The notes under the pieces were generated by a model that did no database searches, was not told the origin of the DNA, and saw only the letters and a program-made list of their open reading frames with translations. A stretch of DNA of 64,000 nucleotides from Bradyrhizobium yuanmingense (GTDB lineage Bacteria; Pseudomonadota; Alphaproteobacteria; Rhizobiales; Xanthobacteraceae): contig NZ_JARFML010000007.1 in NCBI RefSeq assembly GCF_029167105.1, positions 186,001-250,000 of the forward strand, read 5' to 3'. Position 1 is the stretch's first letter, and every line of letters begins with the position of its first letter. Positions 28,608 to 39,900 of this stretch are shown here, piece by piece. Made by a program: the position numbers and the translations under genes.

Positions 28608-30620
28608 TTAGCGAGAGCCCCTTCGCGAACTCTGCGTGTGCACCTGGTCGAGCAACGCCGGATCGAGTTCCGAAATCAGGCCTTCGAAATAGATCTTCCC
28701 ATCAGCCGAGGCTGACCGGTACGCGGTCACAAGGGCTGGCTTGAGGGCAGGCCGATGTCTAACGACGAGGCTGACGTCCCGTTTGATTAATTCACGCAGG
28801 TCGGGCTCCCGCACCATGACATCTGCGGCGAGTGCGACCGATACGCGCAACGGAAGCAGGTCCAAATCATTCGGCGCGGTATAGTATGACATTCTAAGCA
28901 TCGCTGCCGTGTTGCGCTGGGGCGAACTGTGCTTCGACGTCGCCGCGAGCAAGAGCCAAATGTCACCGCGGAGTGGCGAAGAGCGCAATGCGCGGGCAAA
29001 CTCGTCCGAAGTCATGGGGGGAGCTGTCCTTTGTTCGTCGGCAGCCAGAGCCGAATCCCGGTTGAATCTTGATCCCCCTCGGATCCATAAATCTTCACGC
29101 GCTGCCGCAAGGGAAATCGTCTTCGACATCGCGCTCGGCCCTGCTGCTGCAGTCGACAGAACTGACGGCACAGACGATCTTGCACCGAGATGCCGCTCAG
29201 GAAGGGCCATCCACGCTGCCTCCACGATCAGCACAATACCAAGTACCATCAGGCTAACGCGGGGCCAAATGGCGACTAACGTTGGGGTCAACGTTCGGCG
29301 AGGCGCAGGTGCTAGATCTGCAATTTGGTCAGACGTCGCTTCCGACCCAGACGATATGGCGTCACGTGCTACGTCGGAGAGGCTTTGACCGAACGCCAGC
29401 CCAATAAGCGCAGCGACCAGAAGCGATGCTCCCAATCCCATAATTCCATGATCGGAGAACGCGAGTATCGTCACTGCAATCAAAGCGCCGGCGCCCAGCG
29501 CTGGGAAGACGTAATCGTAAGCACGTGACAGAGCACGTCGGATCAGCACAGAAGCGCAGAGCAAGGCGGCAACCACGACGGCGCAGAGAAAAGCCCACCC
29601 CATGTCTATAACGATTGTGGCGGCGGCGGTTGGTCTTTCTGGCGAGTCGCCAACTCCAGCATCCTGGTAAATCGGCAAAAGTACCGTCGAAGCACCCGCA
29701 CCGGATCCTGCCGGCGCGACGTCCTGCAGCATCCGTTCTGTTGCGGCCTGACTGCTCGTTGACAAGACGATCGTCAGGTCGGTGTTCGTTCTGAAGGGAA
29801 TGACCGTAGCCGTGGCAATGAAGACAATCGTGGCAGTCGCAAGGACGCCAGCAGTACCCCACAATCCCGGGAACCACCTGCGAACCGCGAACACCGAGAG
29901 CAAGATTTCTGAGCCGAGGATGGCCGAGACGACTGCAGTCGAGTTGCCCCGAATGAGCAGTGCCGCCATACAGACAATCAATGCGATGGTCGCGACGGAC
30001 AGCGCAGGGAGCGGGCCTAGCGCAATTGTTCCTGGTCGACTGCGCCGGAGTATTTGATCGACCGCACGAATTGCCGTTGCGCAGGAGAGCAACACACCGA
30101 GCACCGCGACGGCCGACCCATCGGGCTCAGCCACACCGGTTATTTCCCTGCCGAACCACAAGGCGGTAACGATTGTGGCTATCGACAGCAGAATATGTAG
30201 CAGTTGCGCTGCGCGATATCGGTCAAGCGCGATGACTGCTGCAGTGAGCGCTGCAGCAAGCACGGCGCAATACTGCACGAGCGAGAACATGGTCGCCGTG
30301 GTGTCGACTGTGATTCTTTCGGCGAGGGGCTCGTTTAAGGTCGCCGATGCAGTTGCCCAAATGGGATTGCCGAGTTTGCCAATCGGCATCGGCACCGCCT
30401 GCAAAGCCATCCAGAGCGCCGGAGCCGCGAGTACAACGACGAGACTTGGACGGAGTAGTTTAGCAAGCCCGAAGGAGGAGGGCGGTAGAAAGATCGCGAC
30501 CGTTAGCGCCGCTGTTGCGAGTACCACCGATATCAATACCCAGGCCTGCAGGCTTTCCGGCATTGCGAACGCCGCGGCAATCGCCACCAACTCGGCCAAT
30601 ATGACAAGCCGGACCATCAT
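28608..30620 (-). CDS. Large membrane protein, probable Wzy-type polymerase/O-antigen ligase-like
   Basis: 670 residues. The first about 450 hold roughly 10-12 hydrophobic helices with a large periplasmic loop (about 270-340). A further helix (LMVLGIVLIVEAAWMAL) leads to a polar C-terminal domain of about 180 residues (TSDEFARALRSSPLRGDIWL ...). The segment ALWMALQAVPMP early in the protein resembles the W..LQ..P motif of O-antigen polymerase/ligase families. Position between a Wzc-type co-polymerase and the initiating transferase makes polymerase the natural role, but such proteins are poorly conserved and the call rests on topology and context. The start begins with two Met codons. Confidence 0.6.
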   Translation of the reverse strand: MMVRLVILAELVAIAAAFAMPESLQAWVLISVVLATAALTVAIFLPPSSFGLAKLLRPSLVVVLAAPALWMALQAVPMPIGKLGNPIWATASATLNEPLAERITVDTTATMFSLVQYCAVLAAALTAAVIALDRYRAAQLLHILLSIATIVTALWFGREITGVAEPDGSAVAVLGVLLSCATAIRAVDQILRRSRPGTIALGPLPALSVATIALIVCMAALLIRGNSTAVVSAILGSEILLSVFAVRRWFPGLWGTAGVLATATIVFIATATVIPFRTNTDLTIVLSTSSQAATERMLQDVAPAGSGAGASTVLLPIYQDAGVGDSPERPTAAATIVIDMGWAFLCAVVVAALLCASVLIRRALSRAYDYVFPALGAGALIAVTILAFSDHGIMGLGASLLVAALIGLAFGQSLSDVARDAISSGSEATSDQIADLAPAPRRTLTPTLVAIWPRVSLMVLGIVLIVEAAWMALPERHLGARSSVPSVLSTAAAGPSAMSKTISLAAAREDLWIRGGSRFNRDSALAADEQRTAPPMTSDEFARALRSSPLRGDIWLLLAATSKHSSPQRNTAAMLRMSYYTAPNDLDLLPLRVSVALAADVMVREPDLRELIKRDVSLVVRHRPALKPALVTAYRSASADGKIYFEGLISELDPALLDQVHTQSSRRGSR

Positions 30621-30698
30621 GTGAACACCCGTGGTGTTGTGCGGCCACTCCGCTGGTCCCTCGGGCCAGCTAAAGGGGCAGGCCGCTATGAGCCAGCC

Positions 30699-33035
30699 TC
30701 AAGAGCCAGAAAGACCATAACGGATGTAATGGCTATCATGGTAGTAGTAGCTCCGATGACCGTCATATCGAGCCATCGCCTTGGTATCGGTCTTGCTGAG
30801 AACTGCCCCAATCAGGGATTCATAAATGTTTGGTGCCGTGTGCAGTGCGTGTTGCACTACATCAATCTTGGTCCGGCCCCATTCAACAACGAGAATGTAG
30901 CAGTCAATCAGGGATGACGTGGCTCGAACGTCTACCAACGGTGTCAAGGGCGGAAGGTCGACGATGATGTAGTCATACTCGGACCGTAAACGGTCGAAGA
31001 GCTTGCTTATCGAGTCCGCGCAAAGAATTTCGCTGGTGTGAAGCAAAGGTCCCCGACGCACGGCGGGCAGAAATGCAAGATTGGTCGCCGGGTCCCTCCA
31101 GACAGCTTCGGCGAGCGACCGGCTACCGTTTGCAACTTCGATGATCCCGCAGGCCGCCTTGGGCGCGAAGATGCTGGTCAGTGAGGGATTCCTGAGGTCG
31201 CAATCGACGATGATAGCTCTTTTGCCGGTGTGCCCGATCAACTGCGCGAGCGAGGCTGCAATCGTGGTCTTCCCCTCATTCGGTAACGCAGAGGTAATGC
31301 CGATGACCTGGGAAGAGATCTTCGCCGGATTGTGGTCGATCGCTAGCTTGATGGAACGAATGGCCTCCGTATATCGAGATAGTGGCATCCCGATCACGGT
31401 CTGATGAATTGCGGTTGGAGACGAGGCTATCCGCCGCTGAGCATCATCATCGGTTTTCTGAAGGCGGATTGGTGGTTTGGGAGATTTGCGGGCCGGCAAC
31501 AACGGGACCAAAGATAGACAAGGCAACTCCAGTACGGTTTCCACCTGTGAAGAGGTCCGAAAGACGCGATCCATGAGGTCTCTGAGGAGCGCCAAGCCGA
31601 TGCCCAGCGCGAGGCCGCCGAGAATACCAAACGCCAGGATCATCCTTGCTTTCGGCTTGCTCTTGCTAGCCGGCGGCGAAGCCGGAAAAAGTACCCGCGT
31701 ATCCGAGGTGGGAAACGTCTCCTGCTGCGTAGAGCCCATGTAGCGCTGAAGGAAGGTCTCGTACAAGCTATGCAGGCCCTTTGCCCTGCTTTCCAAGTCC
31801 TTGATGGTCAGCTCAGCAGAATTGACCGAACGGGACTGCGAAACCGCTTTGGACAATTGCTTCTCGATTTCTTCCTGGCGCTGTTTGGCCAGTTCGAATT
31901 CGCTTCGGCTGACCTCGGCAAGTCTCTTGACCTCGTCAAAAATGGAGACGCGGAACTCTCGCGCCCGGTTCCGGATATTGACGACTGCCAAGTGGTCACG
32001 ACCGACTCTCGCGGCCAACTCGGCCTCACGTCTGGTGAGCTCGAGATATTGCTGGCGCAGCCCCGTAATAATCTGGCTGTTCAACGCATCCGTCCCGATA
32101 GCATCCAGATTGTCTATCGAGGACGGCTTTTTCGGGTCGACGGCAAGGAGAGTTTCATAACGAGCCAACTTGGCGGTGGCTTCAGATGTCTGAGCGCGTG
32201 CTGCGGCCAATCGATTGTTGATCTCGGTGATCTGCTGCTCGTCGATGGGCTTTCCACCCAGAGAAACAATGTTGTTCTGAGCCTTGTAGACGTCGACGGC
32301 ACGTTGCGCGGCGAGGGCCTGGTCGCCCAGATCACGCAGCCTCTCCTGCAGCCAACTGGTTGCCTTGCGATTAGCGTCGAACTTTGCATTGAGCTGGTCT
32401 GCAACATAAGTGTCGGCTATCGCATTCACGATCTCCGCGGCCCGAGCTGCGTTGCTCGAACTGTAGCTGATCTCAATGACCCGGCTGTATCCGACACGTC
32501 CAGCGGAAAGCCGACTGAGAAATGCGTCTACGAGAGTGTCCGACGGCTCGCCATTCGTCTCGTGGGGCACATCCTTCTTCGATCTAGTCGAGGGCCATGG
32601 CCAAATTCGTTGCCAGATCGCCTGCAAAGAGAGGCCGGACGCACTAAAGTCCGGATCGTCCGCCAGTTTCAACTTGTCGATTACCGCAACCGCATTGGCC
32701 TTTGACCTCAGGAGCTGAAGCTGGGTCTCGATTTGACTGAGATCGATGGCCGGCTCGGCAAGGAGTGATTGCTGCTGGACAAATTGAGGCCTGGGATTGG
32801 CCAGCAGGATCTGAACCTGCGCCGTATAGGTTGGGGAGACCAAACGGAGATAGAGCAAGCTGGCCGCAGTGGCGAGTACGGCGGTAACAAGGATTACGAG
32901 ATACTGGCGCCGTAGAAGCCCGATGCCGAAATTAATGACGTCGGTGATCCCTCCGCCGTCTGTCTGGGCGGGTTGAGCCGGTCCGTTCACCGGCAGCCGC
33001 ATTCTATCCGCATGTTGAAGATTGTTCTGAAGCAT
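30699..33035 (-). CDS. Wzc-type polysaccharide co-polymerase/BY-kinase
   Basis: 778-residue inner membrane protein. An N-terminal Wzz domain with first helix (YLVILVTAVLATAASLLYL), a long periplasmic coiled-coil region, and a second helix (MILAFGILGGLALGIGLAL) precede a cytosolic tyrosine kinase. The kinase has Walker A SALPNEGKTT (near 582), Walker A' VDCDLRNP and Walker B IIVDLPP. The C-terminus ends in a Tyr cluster (YDGHRSYYYHDSHYIRY), the autophosphorylation tail that governs chain length. It leads the minus-strand operon with the Wzy-like and initiating transferase genes. ATG at 33035 is used (GGACAGG upstream); an ATG at 33089 is possible. Confidence 0.9.
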   Translation of the reverse strand: MLQNNLQHADRMRLPVNGPAQPAQTDGGGITDVINFGIGLLRRQYLVILVTAVLATAASLLYLRLVSPTYTAQVQILLANPRPQFVQQQSLLAEPAIDLSQIETQLQLLRSKANAVAVIDKLKLADDPDFSASGLSLQAIWQRIWPWPSTRSKKDVPHETNGEPSDTLVDAFLSRLSAGRVGYSRVIEISYSSSNAARAAEIVNAIADTYVADQLNAKFDANRKATSWLQERLRDLGDQALAAQRAVDVYKAQNNIVSLGGKPIDEQQITEINNRLAAARAQTSEATAKLARYETLLAVDPKKPSSIDNLDAIGTDALNSQIITGLRQQYLELTRREAELAARVGRDHLAVVNIRNRAREFRVSIFDEVKRLAEVSRSEFELAKQRQEEIEKQLSKAVSQSRSVNSAELTIKDLESRAKGLHSLYETFLQRYMGSTQQETFPTSDTRVLFPASPPASKSKPKARMILAFGILGGLALGIGLALLRDLMDRVFRTSSQVETVLELPCLSLVPLLPARKSPKPPIRLQKTDDDAQRRIASSPTAIHQTVIGMPLSRYTEAIRSIKLAIDHNPAKISSQVIGITSALPNEGKTTIAASLAQLIGHTGKRAIIVDCDLRNPSLTSIFAPKAACGIIEVANGSRSLAEAVWRDPATNLAFLPAVRRGPLLHTSEILCADSISKLFDRLRSEYDYIIVDLPPLTPLVDVRATSSLIDCYILVVEWGRTKIDVVQHALHTAPNIYESLIGAVLSKTDTKAMARYDGHRSYYYHDSHYIRYGLSGS

Positions 33036-33387
33036 CACGTACCTGTCCGACGATTGGTCACGTTGCGCCCGCCCGCCCGAAGGCGGCATTTAAAGCGCTC
33101 TGCGAGATAGTATGAAATTATATACTCTATAAAAACCCGCTTGCCAAATTAAATAAACAATATATTAATCAGAGCGGGAAAGAAAAATGCAGGTGCGGCG
33201 ATTTCGCTCAATGGAGCGTAAGCGAATTCCAAGATTTTTCCGTGGCTTGCAGCTGATCTAATGACTCTTGCCGAAATGGTGCGACCGTTTCGTGGTGGAT
33301 TGTGAGCGTGAAAGATTAATCTCGACGGGGATTATAGTCCGCCTCATCGAAGCCGATCTGAATTGAGAGCGGGCAGAAGGGTACCCA
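33036..33387. promoter_or_regulatory. Divergent promoter region wzc-like / rfbC
   Basis: About 350 bases between the minus-strand polysaccharide-assembly operon and the plus-strand rhamnose operon. Positions about 33105-33170 are AT-rich (AAATTATATACTCTATAAA, then AATTAAATAAACAATATATT). No clear dyad for a specific regulator was seen. It probably carries both promoters and is a candidate site for H-NS or MucR-type proteins. Confidence 0.45.
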
Positions 33388-33945
33388 ATGTTGGAGCTGC
33401 GATCCTTGGCGATCCCTGATGTCAAAGTCATTCGCACAGATCGGTTTTCCGACGCCCGCGGTTACTTCTCTGAGACCTTCCAGCGATCTGCGTTTGCAGA
33501 GAAGGGAATTCTCCATGACTTTATTCAAGACAATCAGTCCAGCTCGGATCGGATCGGCACGGTGCGCGGCCTGCACTTCCAGCGGCCGCCCTTCGCCCAG
33601 GCGAAGTTGATACGGGTGTTGAGCGGGGCGGTTCTCGATATTGCAGTTGACCTTCGGCGTTCATCGCCCAGCTTCGGCAAGCACATCTCGATACAGCTGG
33701 ATAGTGAAGGCGGCGAGCAGGTATTCATTCCGAAGGGGTTCGCACACGGCTTCTGTACGCTGCAGCCCAAGACCGTCGTCTTATACAAAGTCGATCAGGT
33801 CTATGCCCCAAGTCATGACGGTGGCGTCTATTGGGCTGATTCAACGTTAGCGATCGAGTGGCCCGTGACGCCCTCAGAAGCCCACGTGTCGCCAAAAGAC
33901 CAGACTCTTCCTACGCTCAGCCAGCTCGGTTGCGTTTTCGACTAG
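33388..33945 (+). CDS. rfbC: dTDP-4-dehydrorhamnose 3,5-epimerase
   Basis: 185 residues, the normal length. It has the cupin-like RmlC fold with [23 protein letters not shown] (catalytic His region), [14 protein letters not shown] and [11 protein letters not shown]. It epimerises C3 and C5 of dTDP-4-dehydro-6-deoxyglucose, the third step to dTDP-L-rhamnose. It is first in rfbC-rfbB-rfbD-rfbA, with rfbB starting 14 bases after its stop. The start at 33388 gives the usual N-terminus. Confidence 0.95.
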   Translation: MLELRSLAIPDVKVIRTDRFSDARGYFSETFQRSAFAEKGILHDFIQDNQSSSDRIGTVRGLHFQRPPFAQAKLIRVLSGAVLDIAVDLRRSSPSFGKHISIQLDSEGGEQVFIPKGFAHGFCTLQPKTVVLYKVDQVYAPSHDGGVYWADSTLAIEWPVTPSEAHVSPKDQTLPTLSQLGCVFD

Positions 33946-33959
33946 TGGAGACGAGTAGA

Positions 33960-35018
33960 ATGCGTATCTTGGTGACCGGCGGAGCGGGCTTTATCGGTTC
34001 TGCGGTCTGTCGCCGTTTGGTGTTACAGACTGGTGCCGCAGTGATCAACATAGACAAGTTGACGTACGCAGCCAACCTGGCTTCGCTCGCGAGCATCGAG
34101 AAGCTGGAGACTTATGCGTTCCTGCAATCCGACATCTGCCATCGCGCGGCCATGGATTTTGCGTTCGCCGACTATGAGCCTGACGCGATCATACATCTGG
34201 CCGCCGAAAGCCACGTTGACCGCTCCATCAACGGACCCGACGCCTTCGTCAATACCAATGTAGTTGGCACTTACACACTCTTGGAGACGGCCAGAGCCTA
34301 CTACGAACGTCTACCGGCTTCGAGACGGAAGCACTTCCGATTCATCCATGTGTCGACGGACGAAGTCTACGGCTCGTTGGGACCAGATGATCTCTTTCGC
34401 GAGGATACGCCCTACAGGCCGAGCTCGCCCTATTCGGCGAGCAAGGCCGCCGCGGACCATCTCGCGCTCGCGTGGTTTCGGACCTACGGCCTGCCGGTGA
34501 TCGTGTCGAACTGCTCGAACAATTACGGGCCGTATCAGTTTCCGGAAAAGCTCATCCCGCTGACGATCCTCAATGCGATCGACCGGAAGCCTCTGCCAGT
34601 CTATGGCGACGGAAGGAATATCCGCGATTGGCTTCACGTCGATGATCATGCCGCGGGCTTGATACGACTTTTGCACGAAGGGAGGCCCGGCGAGAAGTAC
34701 AATTTCGGCGGAGATGCCCAGCGATCCAACCTGGAGGTCGTCACCCGGATTTGTGACGTTGTTGATCGCTTATCTCCGGGCGCGGGGTGCAGACGCTCTC
34801 TCATTACGTTCGTGCCGGATCGTCCCGGACATGATGCCCGCTATGCAATAGACGCATCGAAAGCACATCGCGAGCTCGGCTGGAAACCGATCAGAACCTT
34901 CGAACACGGCCTGTTCGAAACCGTCGGATGGTATCTCAAGAACCGCGCCTGGTGGGAGTGTGCTCGCAGCGGCATCTATGACGGCTCGCGTCTGGGTCTC
35001 CTGGCCACCCAAAACTGA
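33960..35018 (+). CDS. rfbB: dTDP-glucose 4,6-dehydratase
   Basis: 352-residue SDR-family enzyme. The NAD motif GGAGFIGS is at 7-14, then [12 protein letters not shown], the catalytic [12 protein letters not shown] and YSASK motifs, and [17 protein letters not shown]. It converts dTDP-glucose to dTDP-4-dehydro-6-deoxyglucose, the second step of rhamnose synthesis. The ATG at 33960 follows GGAGACGAG; a longer reading from 33858 would overlap rfbC. It lies between rfbC and rfbD with short gaps, one operon. Confidence 0.96.
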   Translation: MRILVTGGAGFIGSAVCRRLVLQTGAAVINIDKLTYAANLASLASIEKLETYAFLQSDICHRAAMDFAFADYEPDAIIHLAAESHVDRSINGPDAFVNTNVVGTYTLLETARAYYERLPASRRKHFRFIHVSTDEVYGSLGPDDLFREDTPYRPSSPYSASKAAADHLALAWFRTYGLPVIVSNCSNNYGPYQFPEKLIPLTILNAIDRKPLPVYGDGRNIRDWLHVDDHAAGLIRLLHEGRPGEKYNFGGDAQRSNLEVVTRICDVVDRLSPGAGCRRSLITFVPDRPGHDARYAIDASKAHRELGWKPIRTFEHGLFETVGWYLKNRAWWECARSGIYDGSRLGLLATQN

Positions 35019-35025
35019 GGTGGAG

Positions 35026-36015
35026 ATGACAGATCGACCAATCCTTTTTGCCGGACGGAATGGTCAGCTGGCAACGTGCCTTCGTGATCTTGCCACAAGG
35101 CGCGGTTTGCCGGCGGTGGCGCTCGGGCGTCCGGAGCTCGATCTAGAGAATCGGGAAGGTATCGACAAGCTCATTGCGTCGATCGGGCCGTCTGCGATCA
35201 TCAACACGGCCGCCTATACGGCGGTAGATCAGGCCGAATCTGAAGCGGCGAGGGCCCTCAGCATCAATCGCGATGGCGCGGCCGCGCTGGCGGATGTCGC
35301 GTGGCAAATGAACATTCCACTCATCCATCTCTCGACCGATTATGTATTCGACGGTGCGAAACCCGATGCGTACGACGAAAGCGACATTCCAGCGCCGTTG
35401 AACGTCTACGGCGCATCCAAGCTTGCGGGGGAGGCTGCTGTATTGGCGGCGCACCCGCTCGCGACCGTGATCAGATGCTCCTGGCTTTACAGTCCCTATG
35501 GCAACAACTTCGTCCGAACGATGCTGCGGCTATGCCAGACGCAGCAGGTCGTAAGGGTTGTCAGCGACCAACATGGTAACCCGACTTACGCGTTCGACCT
35601 TGCGGAAGCCGTCCTCCGGATCACACAACGATCAGTAACGGACGATCGCAGGGCCACGGCCGGCATCTTTCATCTCGGTGGCCAAGGCGAGGCAAGTTGG
35701 CACGATTTTGCGCAGGCTATCTTCCACGAGTGTTCCCGTCGTGGAGTGCGAATTCGGGCGCTCGAGGCGATCACGACTGAGGAGTTTCCGACCGCTGCGC
35801 GTCGGCCTCGGAACTCGCGCCTGGACTCATCCAAGGCCGAACGCGTGTTCGGGATTCGCCTGGCGCCTTGGCGCCATTCACTCCAAGCCTGTCTGGACCA
35901 GCTGGTCGGAGAAGGAGAAACCGATGCTGAAGGGAATCGTGCTGGCTGGCGGCAGCGGAACGCGCCTCTATCCGATCACACGAGTGGTCAGCAAGCAGTT
36001 GCTCCCGATCTATGA
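35026..36015 (+). CDS. rfbD: dTDP-4-dehydrorhamnose reductase
   Basis: 329 residues. The N-terminal Rossmann motif reads [10 protein letters not shown], followed by [21 protein letters not shown] and YGASKLAGE, the RmlD hallmarks. It reduces the 4-keto group with NAD(P)H to give dTDP-L-rhamnose. The ATG at 35026 follows GAGGTGGAG. The expected end of the enzyme is near LQACLDQLV; the frame then runs about 32 residues further, overlapping rfbA by 92 bases out of frame. That tail ([16 protein letters not shown] ...) looks like a read-through of rfbA sequence, perhaps after a small change that removed the original stop. Confidence 0.93.
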   Translation: MTDRPILFAGRNGQLATCLRDLATRRGLPAVALGRPELDLENREGIDKLIASIGPSAIINTAAYTAVDQAESEAARALSINRDGAAALADVAWQMNIPLIHLSTDYVFDGAKPDAYDESDIPAPLNVYGASKLAGEAAVLAAHPLATVIRCSWLYSPYGNNFVRTMLRLCQTQQVVRVVSDQHGNPTYAFDLAEAVLRITQRSVTDDRRATAGIFHLGGQGEASWHDFAQAIFHECSRRGVRIRALEAITTEEFPTAARRPRNSRLDSSKAERVFGIRLAPWRHSLQACLDQLVGEGETDAEGNRAGWRQRNAPLSDHTSGQQAVAPDL

Positions 36016-36805
36016 CAAGCCCATGATCTACTATCCCCTGTCGACGCTGATGTTGGCAGGGATCCGCGAAATTCTGATCATCACCACGCCTTCGGATCGG
36101 TGTCAGTTCGAGGGATTGCTAGGCGACGGCAGCCAGTGGGGTATCAAGCTTAGCTATGCCGAACAAACCCGGCCCGCTGGCCTGGCAGACGCGTTCATCG
36201 TGGGGGCCGATTTCATCGGAAGCGATCGGGTAGCGATGGTGCTTGGGGATAATATTTTCTTCGGCGATGGCCTGAGCGAGCTGCTTGCCAGGGCGGCAGG
36301 TCGCGCGGAAGGCGCAACCGTCTTTGCCTATCACGTGCGAGACCCAGAACGATACGGCGTGGTCGCGTTTGACGAAGCGGACCGCCCCGTGTCGATCGAA
36401 GAGAAACCCAAACGGCCGGCTTCGAACTGGGCAATCACGGGGCTGTACTTTTTCGACAACCGCGTCGTCCGCTACGCTCGTCGTGTCGAGCCATCGGCGC
36501 GCGGCGAGCTCGAGATTACCGATCTTCAGATGCGTTACCTTTCGGCCAATGCGCTCCACGTTGAACGCATGGGGCGGGGATTTGCGTGGTTGGATACCGG
36601 CACGGTCGAATCTCTCATCGACGCGGGGACGTTCGTCCAGACCCTGGAGAAGCGGCAAGGAATGAAGATTGCGTGCCTCGAGGAGGTCGCGTTCAGGCTT
36701 GGCTTCATTGATCGCGATCAACTTCTGACGTTGGCTCAACCGTTGGAGAAGAGTGGCTACGGCAAATATCTGAGCGAAATTACGCGACTGCCGCAGTTTT
36801 CTTAG
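35924..36805 (+). CDS. rfbA: Glucose-1-phosphate thymidylyltransferase
   Basis: 293 residues, the usual length. The nucleotide-binding signature [13 protein letters not shown] is followed by [29 protein letters not shown] and [10 protein letters not shown]. It makes dTDP-glucose from dTTP and glucose-1-phosphate, the first step of the pathway. The ATG at 35924 has GAAGGAGAAACC upstream and lies within the 3' part of the rfbD frame. It is last in the rhamnose operon; an AT-rich gap separates it from the giant surface-protein gene. Confidence 0.96.
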   Translation: MLKGIVLAGGSGTRLYPITRVVSKQLLPIYDKPMIYYPLSTLMLAGIREILIITTPSDRCQFEGLLGDGSQWGIKLSYAEQTRPAGLADAFIVGADFIGSDRVAMVLGDNIFFGDGLSELLARAAGRAEGATVFAYHVRDPERYGVVAFDEADRPVSIEEKPKRPASNWAITGLYFFDNRVVRYARRVEPSARGELEITDLQMRYLSANALHVERMGRGFAWLDTGTVESLIDAGTFVQTLEKRQGMKIACLEEVAFRLGFIDRDQLLTLAQPLEKSGYGKYLSEITRLPQFS

Positions 36806-36871
36806 CACCACTCAGCCGATATCGAAACCGAGTTGAATTATATGTATTGAATTGACCGTGATTTAAAGTAT

Positions 36872-36883
36872 AATTAAAATATT
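36872..36883. promoter_or_regulatory. AT-rich 12-base motif, copy 1
   Basis: AATTAAAATATT lies 27 bases upstream of the giant surface-protein gene, inside an AT-rich island (about 36832-36906). The identical word occurs at 48448-48459 and 56161-56172, each in an AT-rich gap ahead of a gene of this region. It could be a core of H-NS or MucR/Ros-type binding; no protein is assigned by sequence. Confidence 0.35.
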
Positions 36884-36909
36884 GAGAGGCGATTATTAAT
36901 TTAATCGGT

Positions 36910-39900
36910 ATGCTCATGCTGGTTCAAAAGGCGACCGCCTTCGGCCGGGGAACTCGGCACGTTCTTTGGGAGCAGGATATTCCAGCCCTTTGGCAGGAAT
37001 CGCCGTTCGCGAGCGCTTTCGCGGGTTTCGACGCACTTGGCCTCTGGGCTCCGCGGGTTGTTGATCGGTCAGTAAGCGCGTCATTCGCTGCAGGGGGGGA
37101 CGCCTCGTTCTTCGAACGGACGTCTCGGGCCGACTCGGCGGGCTCGCGCGGCGTTATCCCCGCGCTCTTCGCTGCACCACCTTCCCGGTCGCGACTGCCT
37201 GCGCTGCTATCTTCGACGTCTTTGACGAGCGGTCATAATGGCCTGACGCCAACGTTCTCATCTGTGGCGATCGGAGCGGCGCAATCGGCTTCCACCCCCG
37301 GCGCCACTCACTGGGTCCGTCCGACTGACGGAGCCTGGAATGTCGCAGCGAACTGGAGCGCCGGGCTCCCGGGCACCATCGACGCTGCGTTCCTCGACGC
37401 AGCAGGAACGTATGTCGTCACGACCGCGACCGGTGTTGATATTGGGAGTCTGATCCTCGATGCAGGGGCGACGCTTTCGTTGGATGCCGGCTCGCCGTTT
37501 ATCGTCGAAGGCGATGTGCTGAACAATGGGACGGTCGAGGTTGGAGCGTTCCTCGGCAATCGCATTCCGACCGGGGAGTTCAAGGGTGACGTCAGCGGTT
37601 CTGGATCTTTCGAGATTGCAGACAAGGCGATCCTGGATATCGGAGGTTCGGTTTCCGGCCAATTCTTGAATGGATCGTTCTCCGGCATAACGGTGTCGTT
37701 CGAAACGGGAACTGGCACGCTTGTCCTCGATCAGTCGGCCAACTTCCACGGCTTGATCGCGGGTTCGTCGCCGGGAGCGCCGCTTGCGCCAGGCAACCTC
37801 ATCCACTTGAAGGATCTTCCCTTTACATCGTCGATGTCGGCGACCGTCCACTACGACAATAGCTCGAACATCAGCACGGTCGATTTCAGCAATGGTGCGG
37901 CCAATGTCTCCTTGCTGTTCTCGGGGATGAACTCGAATTGGAAGTTTGAAAGCAATGGGCAGGGAGGCACCATTGTTTCCGATCCGCCCACGAATCCCAT
38001 CGTGCTGGAAAACCAGAAGCCAGGTACGCCGAAGAGTGTCTGGCAGATTCAGCCGGGCGAGAATTCAACTCTGACCGAAGGGTTTGCGACAGCGATCAGC
38101 ACCAATGTCGGGGGGACGGTCCAATTCAAGATCAACAACTTGACCGGCAATCCGAACTATCGCGTCGATGTCTACCGGCTGGGCTATTACGGCGGCGATG
38201 GTGCCCGGCTGGTTACGAGCCTACAGCATCAGGCCGCAACGGCGGTCGTCCAACCCGATCCATTGCGCGATCCGTCGACCGGGCTCGTCGATGCCGGCAA
38301 TTGGAGCGTGACCGATTCCTGGAGCGTACCGAGCGATGCGGTCTCGGGCGTCTACATAGCCAGCGTTGTCAACGGCAACGAGATTTTCCAGATCCCATTC
38401 ATCATAAGGAACGACGCCTCGCACAGCGACATCGTCCTCCAGACAAGTGATCAGGACTGGCAAGCCTACAACGGCTGGGGAGGGGCCAACCTATATTTCG
38501 GGAATGGTCCGGGCGTCCGTGGATCAGCCTACGCGGTCAGTTACAATCGCCCCCTCATAACGCGTGACGGCGAGGGAACCTTTTCCGAGGGGGGAGACTC
38601 CCCGTTCACGGCTGAGTTTGCGGCCATTCAGTGGCTCGAGCAAAACGGGTACGACGTTTCTTACATTTCGGGAATCGATGCTGCGACGAACGGCTCGTTG
38701 TTGCTCAATCACAAAGTCTTCATGGACGCGGGGCATGACGAGTATTGGACCGAAGCTCAGCGTGCCAACGTACAGGCCGCAGCGCATGCTGGCGTGAACC
38801 TTGCCTTTCTCACGGGCAACGAGATCTATTGGAAAACAAGGTTGGCACCCAGCATCGATGGCAGCGGATCAGCCAATCGCACACTCATTAGCTACAAGGA
38901 TACGCACGCAAATGCGTTGATTGATCCAACAGGACAGGCGACCGGCAATTACTCTGACCCGCGGTTCGGTCCGCCTCTCCCTTCGAACGAGTTGACCGGT
39001 ACATTGTTCGCGGTCAATGCATTCCGGTATGATACGATCACGATACCGTATCCGATGACCCAATTGCGCTTCTGGCGCAATACGGCCGTCGCGCAAACGT
39101 CACCCGGGCAGACCGCCTCGCTGGTACCTGGCCTGTTAGGCGTTGAATGGGACACGGCGCCGGACAACGGATTTCGCCCAGCGGGGTTGATGAGTGTCTC
39201 ATCTACCACATTGCAGGTGAATGGACAGCTTCTCCTCGATTATGGCAACTCGTTCGCAAACGGCACGGCAACCCACAATCTCGTGCTGCATCGAGATCCC
39301 GTCAGTGGCGCACTGATATTCTCGGCCGGTTCGATCAACTGGCCGTGGGCGCTTGCAAGCGACCATGACGGACCTGCGACTCCGGTAGACCCTAATGTCC
39401 AGCAGGCGATGGTCAACCTTTTCGCTGATATGGGCGTTCAGCCGGCGACGCTGCAAGCAAACCTGACGGCCGCGATTCGGTCGACCGACACAGCGGCGCC
39501 GACGTCTAGTATCGGCAATCTCTCCGCCGCCAGCGTTGTCGAGGGGCAATCGATCACGGTGACGGGGACGGCCAATGACGCGGGCGGAAAGATTGCCGGC
39601 GTCGAAATTTCTACAGATGGTGGAAGCACCTGGCACCCAACCAACAGCAATGTCGGCGCGGCGACCGTGACCTGGTCATACACGTTCGTCACAGGGGCCC
39701 AAGGGACCTATAATCTCAAAACCAGGGCGGTGGACGACAGCCTGAACCTGGAAACATCCGGTGCGGGCGCAACCTACACGGTCACACCATCTTCCAACCT
39801 GACACTCTTCAGTAGCACCGATACGCCTGCGTTGCTCTCAGACAGCGACTCCGCCTCGGTTGAGCTTGGCGTCAGATTCGTCCCGGCCGTGTCGGGGAAG

